Shown: positions 48,503-61,876 of the stretch, piece by piece
Position numbering within the stretch: position 1 is the stretch's first letter
Layout: each line of letters starts with the position of its first letter
NCBI GenBank assembly: GCA_905250025.1
Contig: CAJNOJ010000009.1
Span: 806,001 to 870,000 of the forward strand
Direction of reading: 5' to 3'
DNA: 64,000 nucleotides
Origin: Adineta ricciae
Lineage: Eukaryota > Rotifera > Eurotatoria > Adinetida > Adinetidae
The notes under the pieces: generated by a model
Seen by the model: only the letters and a program-made list of their open reading frames with translations
What the model was told of the DNA's origin: nothing
Database searches by the model: none
Position numbers and translations under genes: made by a program

Positions 48503-49282
48503 ATATATTCTCTCTATCTTGTTCTGTTCAATACTCGTACTGTTTATTAATGCATCTCAAGATTCCGTTGCAATCAACCCGTCAAATGAAAGTGTTGGAT
48601 CATATAAAATCGAAGGGAAAATCATTGTCCCACCTGGTGACAATGCACTTCAAAACACAAGAATTTTAGTGGATGAAGGCCTCTATGTTGGTATTCCACA
48701 AGTTGATGGAACATTCACCATTTGCGGTAAGCATCGATATCATCGAACTGACATATGCACAATTGATTTACTTTAGGTGTACCAAGTGGTTCATATATTG
48801 TTTCTGTTGTCTCACCAATGCATGTTTTTGAGCCTGTTCGTGTTGATATCAATGCTAAAGGTAAAATTCGTGCTCGTAAAGTCAATTTCATTCAACCAGG
48901 CGAAGTTGTGACAATGAAATATCCATTGAATTTCGAAACTCATGGTATACCAAACTATTTTCAAAAACGTGAAGTCTATCGTCTCACCGATGTGATTATG
49001 AATCCCATGTTTCTAACATTACTTGTCCCATTAGCTCTGCTACTCATTCTACCTAAAATAGCATCACAGGATCCTGAAATGCAACGGGATTTACAACAAG
49101 CAAGTAATTTCCTCCAGCCGAATTTGAATACGCCTGATATTGGTGATATGTTCGCTAATATTTTTGGTGGTCCTAAGAAGCAAAAGCCTACACAGCAACA
49201 AATTCAAAATGGTGCGAGTGGTGGCGCATCAGGTCCACAACAGAGACGAAGAAACGAACCAGCGGTTAGACGTCGAAATTAA
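48495..49282 (+). CDS. EMC7: ER membrane protein complex subunit 7, 245 aa
   Basis: Two exons, 48495-48726 and 48777-49282; frame closes. A signal peptide (SILFCSILVLFINA) is followed by a lumenal beta-sandwich (DUF2012/carboxypeptidase-regulatory type): YKIEGKIIVPP, RILVDEG, VPSGSYIVSVVSP, FEPVRVDINAKGKIRARKVNF. One membrane helix (MNPMFLTLLVPLALLLILPK) and a basic, Gln/Gly-rich cytosolic tail complete it. This matches human EMC7 ([43 protein letters not shown]) along its length. EMC inserts tail-anchored and multi-pass proteins in the ER. The start overlaps the end of NDUFAF8. Confidence 0.95.
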
Positions 49283-49384
49283 CAGCATTTGCTTTTGTAA
49301 AGCTCATTTTTCTTTTCTTATTTCGAATAAAAATCCCACACAAAACAACATCTTCTTGTTTGTTTTCATCTCTTTTCTCTCTCA

Positions 49385-49975
49385 CTAGGAATTTACTCGA
49401 CATAATCCATACTCAGCCAATAACGAGGCCATGTCGTTATCGATAGATATTGAACAATTAAAGAGTGCAGTGATCGATCTCGCTTGTGCATCTTCGCCTA
49501 TTTTCCTATACGTCCCACGAAAGACAAGTTCATTTTCTATGGATGGTATCTGTAATTCTAGAATGCAATGTTTGCCAGTTATAGTTAATAGAAGGAAATG
49601 ATCAGTTGATGACGGCATCGGTGCAAACGATATCACAACCGATGATTGCATAACCTCCTGTTTGACATAGCGTGTCAGTGGTAGTCGTTTTCGTCTATGT
49701 ATTTCAATAATATTCGCATCGAGTTTTGTCTGATTAGGTTTGAGAAATAATCGTAATTCATTCAGATTCCGTTGCCAATACATCCTTAATGGATTACGAT
49801 TGTTTATAGTTAAGCTTGTTTGTTCGAGTGCATTCGTCCAGAGTGTTTCACTTGGTGAACAGTCGATACGTAGTGGAAGGTTGAGAAGAGAAATTAATTT
49901 CTGCTGACAGAGATTATAATTCGTTCGTTGTAAATCATCTAGTGGCAAGGCAACTAACCAATGATCAATATTCAT
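49385..49975 (-). CDS. Hypothetical protein, 196 aa
   Basis: A single exon read from the ATG of MNIDHWLVALPLDD at 49975; the same frame is open upstream to 50053, but that would run past the start of LYRM2 on the other strand. I do not recognise the family. It has no signal or membrane segment. The C-terminal half has alternating beta-like strands (SVVISFAPMPSS, HFLLLTITGKHCILELQI, NELVFRGTYRKIG) that could form a small beta sheet. Head-to-head with LYRM2 over 69 bp between start codons and tail-to-tail with EMC7 (103 bp). Its coding bias resembles that of its neighbours, so it is probably real. Confidence 0.6.
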   Translation of the reverse strand: MNIDHWLVALPLDDLQRTNYNLCQQKLISLLNLPLRIDCSPSETLWTNALEQTSLTINNRNPLRMYWQRNLNELRLFLKPNQTKLDANIIEIHRRKRLPLTRYVKQEVMQSSVVISFAPMPSSTDHFLLLTITGKHCILELQIPSIENELVFRGTYRKIGEDAQARSITALFNCSISIDNDMASLLAEYGLCRVNS

Positions 49976-50044
49976 TTGAGTTTTTTGTTCAAGAAAAATA
50001 AAAATATGTTGTCTTGGAAATTTCTTCTTCTTATTTTGTTCTAG

Positions 50045-50337
50045 ATGAATCAATTCTCATTAAAACATTTTATCGTTCGCTCGCAAGCTTTGGCACTGTA
50101 TCGAGACGTAATGAGAACTGTGATGAAAATCGAAGATCAGGATTATCGAAAAGAAAGTGCGTAGAACACTACTCATGTTGATGCAACTTCATCTTTTGCA
50201 TTCTAGTTCGAGAATGGGCAAGAAGTGAATTTCATCGAAATCGATCATTGAGAGATCTAGGAGAAATTCGAACACAAGTAGCACTAGGACGACGAAGTTT
50301 AAATGAATTGAAATTAGCGATGCAAATGGCTTCTTGA
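50045..50337 (+). CDS. LYRM2: LYR-motif protein LYRM2, 80 aa
   Basis: Two exons, 50045-50156 and 50207-50337; frame closes. The LYR-type motif ALALYRDVMRT is followed by IREWARSEFHRNRSL, matching human LYRM2 (VLLLYRRILQT, LKDWAREEFRRNKSA), and the C-terminus ends in a helix (LNELKLAMQMAS), like human LKELEKTLALAKS. LYR proteins bind mitochondrial acyl-carrier protein and assist Fe-S or respiratory-chain assembly; LYRM2 is mitochondrial and linked to complex I. Length agrees (human 88 aa). A tctag acceptor touches the ATG. AGPS begins 59 nt after the stop. Confidence 0.92.
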
Positions 50338-50396
50338 TCTAGACAAAAATATATGTATTTGCTCGATTTTCTATTCTGCCCTTTGTCATATTTTAG
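50338..50396 (+). promoter_or_regulatory. 59-nt intercistronic region with acceptor against the next ATG
   Basis: Between the LYRM2 stop and the AGPS start. No AATAAA is present; a pyrimidine-rich stretch ends in catattttag immediately before the ATG. This is too short for a promoter and a 3' end, and looks like an operon junction for spliced-leader addition. Confidence 0.5.
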
Positions 50397-52406
<2,010 letters not shown>

Positions 52407-52626
52407 CGCCCGCAAAAAAAACTGCTAACAAATACACAACAGTGTTATTGCTTCAACGCACATATAGAAAAATTTCTTTAAAGAAACTTCATCGTTGTTG
52501 TAATTTACATGTCTTTTTAAGACTGATTTCCTTCGTTTTTTAAATTTGATTGATTCTTAAAACAATATCGATGAGTTCGTTTAACAAAACAAACACAAAA
52601 GAACAGATTTACTTTTTCAGATCACA

Positions 52627-53492
52627 ATGACTTCTATTCGACAATTTAGACTAACTGACCTGCTAAGAATCAACAATGTGTAAGTAGACATCTGGTCGTT
52701 ATTTGCAACGGGAATACATTGATTTGTGTTTTTCCTTGTAGAAATTTGGATATTTTCACAGAAAACGTAAGCTAGAACAAAAATACTTTACCAGATGCAA
52801 ATGATCATAATTTACATTTAGTATGGCCTTTCATTCTACCTACATTACTTAGCTCGTTGGCCAGAATGTTTTTTTGTTGCTGTCAATCCTGCTCAGCGGT
52901 TGATGGGCTATAGTAAGTCTATTTATTCATTCGAATAATACGTGCTAATTATTCTTCTTCAAATGCAGTTATGGGAAAGATTGAAGGTAAGTTGAACGAC
53001 GCACTTTTCATTTATGTGTCTTTTCTCGTGCATAAAGGTAAACAAGAGAACTATCATGGTCATGTTACGGCTCTATCGGTCGCGCCTGAATTTCGTCGTA
53101 TCGGCGTCTCATCACAGTTGATGGCGTTGTTAGAAAATGTTTCTGAACAGTAATATAACTTTGCTTGCAGAAGCCGTCATAATTGAAAATGAACAAATGT
53201 TTAGAAAGAAAACGTATTTCGTCGATTTATTTGTACGCGTTTCCAATAAACGTGCAGTTGATATGTATCATAAATTAAACTATGTGGTTTATCGGCGAAT
53301 CATTGGTTATTACTCAGGAGAACGAGATGAAGATGCATTCGGTAATCTATTTCTAAATAGATATAGAACAAGGACGAAGAGATTGTGATTCGATTTTTAG
53401 ATATGCGCAAGGCTCTGTCGCGTGATGTCGACAAAAAGTCATTGATACCAATTCCGCATCCCGTCCGACCTGAAGATCTCGTTGATGATTAA
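52627..53492 (+). CDS. NAA20: NatB catalytic subunit NAA20, 175 aa
   Basis: Seven exons: 52627-52679, 52742-52766, 52822-52912, 52969-52986, 53038-53149, 53205-53341, 53401-53492; frame closes. Two are micro-exons of 25 and 18 nt. The protein follows human NAA20 almost throughout: LRINNVNLDIFTENYG, MGYIMGKIEG, HGHVTALSVAPEFRRIG (acetyl-CoA site), FVDLFVRVSNKRAVDMY, MRKALSRDVDKKSLIP and HPVRPED. It acetylates N-termini starting with Met-Asp/Glu/Asn/Gln, with NAA25. An acceptor (tttttcag) ends 6 nt before the ATG. Same strand as AGPS, 220 bp downstream, so possibly the third gene of an operon. Confidence 0.95.
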
Positions 53493-53602
53493 TCTGTATG
53501 ACACATTTTTCTTTTTAAATACTTGTTCAGTTATTTATTCGTCAAAAGAGATCAATAAAATCGTAACGATGAAGAAAAAAAACGAGTCTGTATTCGTATC
53601 CA

Positions 53603-54606
53603 TCAATCTGGCAACCGGCATTCATTGCTCGTCGATAGACAATTGTCATATTCCTTGAAACGGCCATCCTGTTTGTCACTGTTTTGTACACAAACGCATC
53701 GCTCCGTTTTCAAGGAACTATCGAAATATCGTCGAGGAAAGCCGATCCATGTTCGTTGAACTCCACCACTAGATCAAATTTGTTGAACATATCTTTCGAT
53801 TGAATTACTTTACTTACCTCTTATCGGTGCACCACACTCGTCGACCAGTATCATGTGACCATTCACTATTACATGGTGGCCATTTTTGTTCAAAGGTCGC
53901 CTTTTCTTCTTCTTTCTATAGAAACAGATCAGATCAACTAACAATAATTGACTTGAATAGTAACCTTTTTCATATGATCGACAGAAACGAGAACGTTTTG
54001 AAAATGTTTTGTTGGCGCTCCATTAGCATCGAAATACCGCCCGATTAATTTGCCTAGACATTCACATGTGATGATTCCTGCGTTTCGTACACATCCTACC
54101 TATTTGTGGGTATTGCTTCTGATAGAATGCTAACCAATCATAAACGCTCGCAACTGCTTCGTCATTCAATCCAGTTAGATCATCCGTTAGATCCTCTTCA
54201 GTTGATTTACCCGTATGAAAACTTCGTGAAGCATCTCGACCTAGGTTAAACGTTGGTCGAATGCCATTAATTAACATATCGATAGGAAATTTTTGACATT
54301 TTCGCTCTACCTGTATAGAATTTATAACCGCCAGTAGAAGAATAAAATCGAGGCGCCGATGAAACATTGAAAACATGTCCTAAATTAATCAAATATGATT
54401 TTCGATGCTTATTTGCCCAGCATGTATGGATTCGATTACCTAGAATAGCTAAATACAATTCATCTTTTGTATATGTTCGCAGTTCATCCGAAGTGAATAA
54501 ACGTTCTTTTTCCGTTGCTGTTTTATTAGTCTTGTCAATTGTTTGACGTTGTATGGCAAAAGAAATAACTACGATTATTAAGCAAGACGCCAACCAGAAT
54601 TTATAA
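53603..54606 (-). CDS. CYB5D2: Neuferricin (CYB5D2), 5' end unresolved
   Basis: Visible exons 54606-54311, 54240-54100, 54053-53965, 53915-53818 and 53768-53603; about 263 codons. A membrane anchor (FWLASCLIIVVISFAI) precedes a cytochrome b5-like heme-binding domain of the MAPR type: FTSDELRTYT, LYLAILG, GGYKFYTGRDASRSF, GLNDEAVASVYDWLAFY. The C-terminal part matches neuferricin (FEQKWPPCNSEWS, RRVWC, SGGVQRTWIGFPR, ERCVCVQ), a secreted or membrane heme protein linked to neuronal differentiation. The first visible exon lacks an in-frame ATG and is preceded by a good acceptor (ttcttctatag) at 54607, so a small first exon must lie further upstream, or the start is supplied in an unusual way. 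Tail-to-tail with NAA20. Confidence 0.88.
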
Positions 54607-55831
54607 CTATAGAAGAACAACAAAAACCAATCTGTTCATTAATTCTATTCAATGTAGAGATAACAGAATCGCGTTTTGACTACACATATGAATAAATTTC
54701 AGCGTGAGTATGTGGGAATGTTTATTAGTATTGTTTTTTCGCCTTTGCTCGCGTGTAAAGAGACAAAAAAAAACATCGTGCGTACTTTGATAAGAGCGAA
54801 GGCGTTGTCGCTGGCGAGGACGATTGATTCACGGATCTTTTCTGACCTTTGTTAGTTTTGTTTGTTGTCGACTAAAAATAAAGAGTGAATAAGCATGGAT
54901 CAGCTATTATTTATCCACATAAACATCATGTGTTATTTTTCTGTTGAGTCTTAGATATTCATCGTATTATTTCTCTACATCTTTTTCTACTCGGAGTAAT
55001 TTATGACATCTATGCAGAAATTTATTTTTTATTCTCTTTTTCATAAGAAAAGCGCATGAGATTGTCTATTGACTGTAGACAAAATTAAGCGTATATAACC
55101 TGGAAATTAAAGTAATAGTAAAATGTGTAATGAAGCGAAGGTTAAGTTTTTACTGTCGCCTACCATAATAATTGTCGTATTTCTTTCGTTTTGTCGAGAA
55201 GAACACGAAGAGAAAGAAAAGGTATGTTTTAGTTGCTTGTAACTTATCTTCTACCTACAATAAGATGCTTTTGTAAAATAAGAACACATCAACGAACCGA
55301 CATACACCAACTTAATGTATTTTGTGTCGCTTGCTGTTCTCTTTCTTTTCTTATTGCATACACATACATTTACATAGTGGAAAATGAATTTCAAACATCA
55401 TAAACTTTTCATTACAACCAACACCCTCACATTCTCTGATCCAACTGTGTAAAGAATGTGAATCAAACCTGAAAGACTCCTGTATACACATCGATATCAG
55501 AATGGTATTCGGCCGACTGGATTACGCAGCTTTTTCTCTTTCTTTCTCTTACTTTCTCTCGTGTTGTTTTTTATTCTATACGCATTTGCATGCCTTTGAC
55601 GTCCATGATTCTTTCACAGTTTTTATTTCTCCTGTTTTCTCTTTCTCTCCCTCTCTCTCTCATTTTGCCTCCCTCCTGACTATAAGTATCTCTTGCTTAT
55701 GCATCGACACTAGATCATTCGACATTCAACTAAAAGACGAAAAAAAAAGCAGACTATACTTGCACATATTCACCGTAATGGTCATTTTATTTTCTAGATT
55801 AGTATTCGTTTCTACTGTTAAATAATTCAAC
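54607..55831. other. Intergenic, 1.2 kb
   Basis: Between divergent genes: neuferricin on minus, NCS1-like on plus. It should contain the missing neuferricin first exon. CT-rich low complexity at about 55530-55665 produces a spurious open frame. Acceptor-like ttttctag ends near 55798, 34 nt before the NCS start. Confidence 0.5.
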
Positions 55832-56775
55832 ATGGGTGGCAAAGGATCCAAAAAAGCTCGAGCATCTCTTGAACTAACACCAAAAGGTTTGCTATTTATG
55901 AGACTATTATCTCCAACATTTTGTTGTTATCAATCTTGTAGAGATTGCCATGCTTAAAGCCAATACTAAATTTAGCGAAAAGGGTAAGACTACGTCAATA
56001 GAACCGCATTCATTTTAATCATTCTTTTCTATTTAGAAATTCGTGAATGGCACGCTGTAAGTTATTTGAATTGGTCTACTTTCTAGTCATATTAGTATGC
56101 TAATAGGGCTTTTTACGCGATTGTCCAAATGGTAAACTCGACAAGAAGAAATTCGTTGACGTTTACAAACAATTCTATCCACAAGGCAAGGCTGATTCGT
56201 TTTGCAAGTAGGACGATCGATTTCGATGAAATTTATCAGAAAAATCTTTCTGGTGGACTTTAGATATGCATTTAATACTTTCGATGCTAACAACGATGGT
56301 ACAATTGATTTCGATGAATTTCTTTTGGCTATCGCAGCAACAAGTCAAGGTGATTTAGATGATCGTCTCGAAGTTGCCTTCGAAATGTAAGTTATTTTCA
56401 AGTGAATTCAATTTCGAATCGGTCGCTCTCGTAGGTACGACGTTTCAGGCGATGGACAAATCGATCAGAAGGAATTAGCTAATTTGATTTCTGCTATGGT
56501 AAGAAAGAAAAAGCCTCCAATCTATTTGATGCACATCCTGGTTTATTCTAGTACGATCTTGTTGGTGAAAGTGATCGTAAAGGTGATCGGGATCCCAAGA
56601 AACGCGCTGTTGAAATCATCACTAAACTCGATGTTGGTGGTGATAAGAAACTAAATAAGCAAGAGTTCATTGCTGGGTATGTTTCAATAGACTGCTGTTT
56701 TTATTTCATCATTCTCGCTTATCTAGATGCAAAAATGATCCAGTTATTCGTCGTATGCTTGCACCAAATGTTTAA
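55832..56775 (+). CDS. Neuronal calcium sensor (NCS/neurocalcin-like) protein, copy 1, 192 aa
   Basis: Eight exons: 55832-55886, 55942-55983, 56037-56056, 56107-56207, 56264-56386, 56435-56498, 56552-56676, 56727-56775; frame closes. Residues 2-7 (GGKGSK) fit N-myristoylation. The family layout is plain: EIREWHAGFLRDCPNGKL (degenerate EF1 with the CPxG loop), DANNDGTIDFDEF (EF2, canonical), DVSGDGQIDQKEL (EF3, canonical) and DVGGDKKLNKQEF (EF4, Lys where loop position 6 is normally Gly). Such calcium-myristoyl switches act at membranes, often in neurons. Exon 3 is a 20-nt micro-exon. A paralog with the same exon structure lies 5 kb downstream. Confidence 0.9.
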
Positions 56776-57740
56776 AAAATCACTACGTTTGTTTGGATTT
56801 TTTACAAGACACATAGACTAAAACAGTTTTTATCACATTTCATTCTTTTCTTTCGCTTTTCTTTTATAATAAACAACTGTCAGTGTATAACCACGTCTAA
56901 TTATACGAAATACCCAGTGAAACCGCCTAGTTTCAATAGCTATGCAGATAAAAGCACATGTGGTGAGGATTTTTCCCTTTGGTTAGAAAAAAAGAAGCAC
57001 CTCATTCGAGTCGAAAGGTGTTGACGTACTAGAACGGTTTTATTATGGTAATAAACATGTTTTGGTATAGAATGAGTTCTGAAGAATCTGTTTTTTTTAA
57101 ATATTGTATATTCAAGGTGAAAGCAAAATAATGTCAAAAACTTTACATACTTCAAGGATAATTTTCATTATTTATCGGAATTTTTACGACAAATGATTCG
57201 TCTGGTTTTTCATCAACAAAGAGAGAAAAAAAGAACAAACATGACAGTATGTTCGCGGAGTTTTTTCCTCACTTAAAAGTAGAGGAATGGTCCTGACAGA
57301 AAAGAAATTCTCCAAATGAGTTTTTAATACATTAACAACGATAAATTCTTCAAAGTATGAAGTTCTGTGGTGCGTATTTCCTCTATTACTTTGTTTAAGT
57401 ATAGACAAGAGAGAAACGATCGCATTCTAGAATGCTTTCTGAGAAGCTCGATATGAGTTCGTTTAACGTATGAAATGAATGTAAAGAAATGAAATAAAGG
57501 ATATCATATTACCATATTGATTAACGTACTACTCTTGTAATTTAAGAATCAATTTGGAATGAACGTGACATACGTTTTATATTAATATTAATACTGCCTA
57601 AGTGACGAACATAGCTTGAATATTTTGGTGTCAAGACTTTTCACACTGTACGGATGAATTTGTGCTTGTGAAAGTCGTTGATTAGATTATACAAATAGAT
57701 ACAGGCGCCAAGAATATTTCTAAAATAGATTATTACTGAG
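56776..57740. other. Intergenic, about 1 kb
   Basis: Between NCS copy 1 and CFAP58, same strand. Poly(A) signal (AATAAA) near 56868. Two acceptor-like sites (caaatag and aaaatag) lie within 45 nt of the CFAP58 ATG. No gene recognised. Confidence 0.5.
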
Positions 57741-60507
57741 ATGAACTCACCGGAGATTTCTTTTCAAATCGACAAATTATTCCATTCTGATTTCAATGAT
57801 CGTATCGAGTCGCTGCAAACTGCAGTTCAGGCTCAACTTGAATTGGTTTCGAAAAACAGTGCATCTTTGCAACAAATAGTCCATTCGATTCCAATTATCT
57901 TTCGTTGTCTTAGAAATAACCTGCAGTCTCAGCAAAAACTCTTCGCTGAATACAATGAGCTAACGCACATTAGCCAGAAAGTAATCGCCATTTGCACTCA
58001 GTATATTCATGATCGTCACGACCATGAGAATAGACTTCTTTTCATCAAAGATAAAATTTCTCAAACGATTGGACGCATTGGTTATGGTCAATATTGTTTA
58101 GAACAACATTGGACGATGATTCATAGTTTAGAACAAGAAATCGAACGTTTACAACTGTTACTCAGCAATCCTCAATTGCTACAAGACAACCGAGAACGAG
58201 TGCGAACTTTTCAAGAAAATCAGAAGATTAAACTGGATCGACTTATCAAAGAAAATGAACATCTGAAAAATCTAATCCATCAACGGAAAGATTCGATACG
58301 ATCGATGCAACTACAAATTGAAATAGACATTCAAGAATTGCGAACATTGCAGTCAGTTTTACACAAGAAAAAATTCGAGCAAAAACATGTTCAGAAACAT
58401 TTACTACAACTAGGTTAGTTTTCCCAGAACCTGATTGCATCGAACGACTCTTTCTAGACAACCAAAGTTCTCATCTAAAGAACGTTATGAAACAAACGCA
58501 CAACATGGAAAATGAATATTACGATCGCATGAAACAGACGACGTACCAGCACGACCTTATGCAAAAACAACTGGATTCTTTGAGTGACACCTATGAGCAA
58601 ACGAATCAAAAACTATCTACGATCGAAACTAATGAAACCAATGTAAACTCATTTGATCTATATCTATTCAAGCAGTATTCTTTTGAATTAGATCAAACAC
58701 GAAATTGAGAATGTGGAAAAGAAGATAAACACAGGTTTGTCAAAGGAATTTCTTTGATTTTATACTCGATGATAACTAGAGCAAATAAATTTGATGATCT
58801 ATCGTGAACAAATCACCAATCTGCGACAGGAATCATTGCAACTTACTGACCATTACCTTCATCTTCGTCATCTTGTCAAATCGAAAAAGCACACGAACTC
58901 TGTTCTGGATCGCAAGTGTCAATCGCTCGAACATAATCAACGTAAATTAGCAGATCGTGTAAGAAACTTAGCGAATCGACTCATGCAAACAGTTGAACAC
59001 AATCAGCAATACGAACATCTCATTCAAATAAATCTTTCGCACATGGAAGATCATCAATATAGAACAACGAAAATGCAAATGAGTTTGAAGAAAATCACAC
59101 ATGTCAATAATAATCTCGAAAAAATTCTGCGTGAAAATCGATTGATTCGTTCGAGTGAACAAGATAAACTACATTCAATGAAGCAACTTTCATATCAAAA
59201 ACACAAGCAGCTGATTCAACATACCAAACATCTTCATATTTTATTCATTGATCAGCACCGATTGACAAATAATATTATTCGCAATTCTCTCGATATCGTT
59301 CGGTTCAATTCAATTTGTCATGAGTTTATTAAGACTGAAAAGGTATTTTCTTTTAATTTTAACAAAGATGAAAACGTAACTTGTTGATGTAGTACTTCGA
59401 ACAAAACATACGAACGAAGAAAACTGAACTGATGAAGTAAATTTTACATGAGTGAAATTTTGTTAATATTGAAGAAGATTTGTTCGTGTAGCCATGAGAA
59501 ACACCGTGCATCACTAAGTCGTGATCTTCATGATAATGTCAATAGAATTCATTTTCTAACGAAAAAGAATCAGTTAATTGAAAATGAACTTCAGAGTAAA
59601 ATTGATCAGTTTAAATCACTACAACATTATGATCTTCAACAAAAGCATCATCGACTGGTACTTTTCAATAAAAAACAACTAGCAATGTACTCTTCCCAAC
59701 AGAAAGCAATGAGAGTCGATGAATTGCACAAAAAGTATGATCAATTAGAAAAATTATCTGATACTGAAATAAATCGGATAAGAAAGAAAGAGCAAGAGAA
59801 TGAGCAGTTAAAATCTGATATTCAACGACTTAAACAACAGATAGCCAATATGATCAGTAGAAATAAACGTCAGATCGATGAATCGTCGTTGTTGCATGAA
59901 AAAATTCGTTTGTACACTCAAATTAATGATGGCATAAACCAACAAGAGCAGCAATATTCATGCCATGTTCATCGAATGACAAGACGCATTATAGATTTAC
60001 AACAGAAAAACAAACGATCATCAGATACAGTTGGGAATCTACAGAGAAAATCGTTAGATATAGTGACCTCTCACTATAATCAAGTTCAACAAAAAGTGAA
60101 CATCCATCGTATGAATCAAATTATATCGGATCGATCTATAAGCGTTCGAAATCAATCAGTACAGATGAATGCTGAGAAAATTCTCAATGCCTATTCAACA
60201 TCTGTAAATCAATTAGTCAAGATCATTTATCAAGTTGTTCAATGGCGAGAAAAATTAGTTTGGATAACTCAACTATATTTTGTAATACATTATTCAACGG
60301 GTATTAAAACTAATCTCTATTGTTTCCTTTTATTTTTAGACAAAAATGACAAAAGTACAGCAGCAAATGAAATTATTAGCAGGAAACAATGAAATGATCT
60401 TACGAAATAGAATCAATTCCGAAATCCGACAATGCAAAGCAATGAAAGCTGAATTTTATATGCAGACATTGTCATTGTCTGCTCAAAGCGATGGAACCTA
60501 TTTATAA
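57741..60507 (+). CDS. CFAP58: Ciliary coiled-coil protein, CFAP58-like, 813 aa
   Basis: Seven exons: 57741-58413, 58458-58642, 58692-58734, 58780-59342, 59393-59436, 59492-60257, 60340-60507; frame closes. The whole protein is long coiled coil without membrane segments. Size (human CFAP58 872 aa) and local patterns agree: SRNKRQIDESSLLHEKIRLYTQIN...QQEQQY resembles human RRNDELALLYEKIKIQQSVLN...GESQYN. CFAP58 is an axonemal/midpiece protein of motile cilia and sperm. Coiled coils give misleading matches, so CFAP58 is likely rather than certain; another ciliary coiled-coil protein such as CCDC146 is the alternative. The reading frame looks broken only until the six short introns are removed. 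Confidence 0.65.
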
Positions 60508-60649
60508 TGCTTCGTTTAATTTGATTCAATCTGGTGTGTTACAGTGCACTTTCTTTCTAATCGGCGTATTGTGCGTCAAACGGAGAGAATGGGCACAGAG
60601 TTTTTTTTGACAATCAGTGTACAGTCAGCGAAGCTCGATAGTGACATTC

Positions 60650-60767
60650 GCTTACGGCCATACCACGTTGAATACACCAGTTCTCGTCCGATCACTGAAG
60701 TTAAGCAACGTCGGGCTCGGTTAGTACTTGGATGGGTGACCGCCTGGGAATACCGAGTGTCGTAAGC
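60650..60767 (+). rRNA. 5S ribosomal RNA, copy 1
   Basis: 118 nt. It begins GCTTACGGCCATACCACG and ends ACCGAGTGTCGTAAGC, with complementary ends (GCTTACG with CGTAAGC). The conserved 5S core (CGTCCGATCACTGAAGTTAAG, then GGTTAGTACTTGGATGGGTG, ACCGCCTGGGAATACC) includes the A-box, intermediate element and C-box of the internal RNA polymerase III promoter. A run of T (TTTTTT) right after the end is the Pol III terminator. It lies 143 bp downstream of CFAP58 on the same strand. Confidence 0.98.
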
Positions 60768-61876
60768 TTTTTTGTTCAATTTTTTTCACTTTTGACTCCT
60801 TAAAAACAAACTGTTTTTTGTATGAATAAGATACCGCTCGATTCGTTCAGTTAGTAGATCACAAAATGTACTAAGAGTATACTCTTGTATCGAATACATC
60901 TAATCTTTGCTATTGTCATTTAATAATCATCATGACCTTTCATTTATTTACAATATTCATATCATAATATGATGCCACTGAAAGAAAAATCTAAGTTCTT
61001 CTTATCATGTTTTGGTATCTTTAATTATTGAAAGTTTCCTCCTTTCTAATGGCGTCACTTTTTTTAGGTGTACGCGTGTTATTGGATTTCTTCTATCCTA
61101 TTCATCATTCTTTGAAGTTTAGAGCAATCACAGCTCGACGTTTTTAATAATATGACTAATATATATATTAGTGTATACGTCGCCTAGATATGATTTTCAA
61201 TGGCATATGAATAAAAAGATAAGTAAAAGGCAACATTGCGATTCAAAGTATCTTCATTTCATGTGTGTATACTTCCTCATTACTCATATGTCTAGATGAT
61301 TACTAAAGATACTCGATACTTTTCCCATCCAATTGCATAAAGTACCGAAAATATTAATTACATTGTCATTGGATTTGCATTATAAGGTAAAATGAATACT
61401 CATGAATATAAATATATACGCCTTCATAGATATAAGCAATCTTACATAGCTTGGTTAGTCTGTAGAATGCGTGTCATAGCATCGTTTTTATGGATTAGAC
61501 GTTTAAACCTTTTGAAGTGTCATACGGTGCCACCTACGTGGGAAATTAAATTCTGAGGATTCTGTCTAGAATCTGAAAGGGAAACATGTTAAAAGCCGAT
61601 GCTGTGGGAGAAATTTTCATGTTCCCAGGTCTTCAATGTGCTCTGTACGTGCACATATACATACAGAATGATTGACCTTTCTTCCGATTCGTTTTCTCGT
61701 TTTTTACTTGTTCTTATCAATTATTTTTTGTTTTGAAATATGCTCTATAGCTTCACTTGCGATGGTGCGATGGTAAGATACTTCATATTCAATAGATAAA
61801 TAACTCTATTGTATTACAAGGTATAGCAGTACATGTCTTTTATATATTTAGTTTCTTCTAGATTTTCACTCTAAGT
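60768..61876. other. Intergenic, 1.1 kb
   Basis: Begins with the Pol III T-run at 60768. AT-rich. An acceptor (ttcttctag) ends at 61861, 15 nt before the ATG of NCS copy 2. Nothing else recognised. Confidence 0.5.

Noticed and set aside
55502-55825. 107-aa plus-strand open frame with many Ser/Phe/Leu
   Set aside because: It follows from CT-rich low complexity; no family resemblance and no splice context.
57741-60507. Possible decayed coiled-coil pseudogene, because the frame is cut into several pieces
   Set aside because: Each break is a GT-AG intron of local size, and all seven exons join in frame to 813 codons.
60544-60765. Open frames on both strands over the first 5S gene (and at 63014-63235 over the second)
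   Set aside because: They are translations of 5S rRNA; the RNA gene fully explains the conserved sequence.
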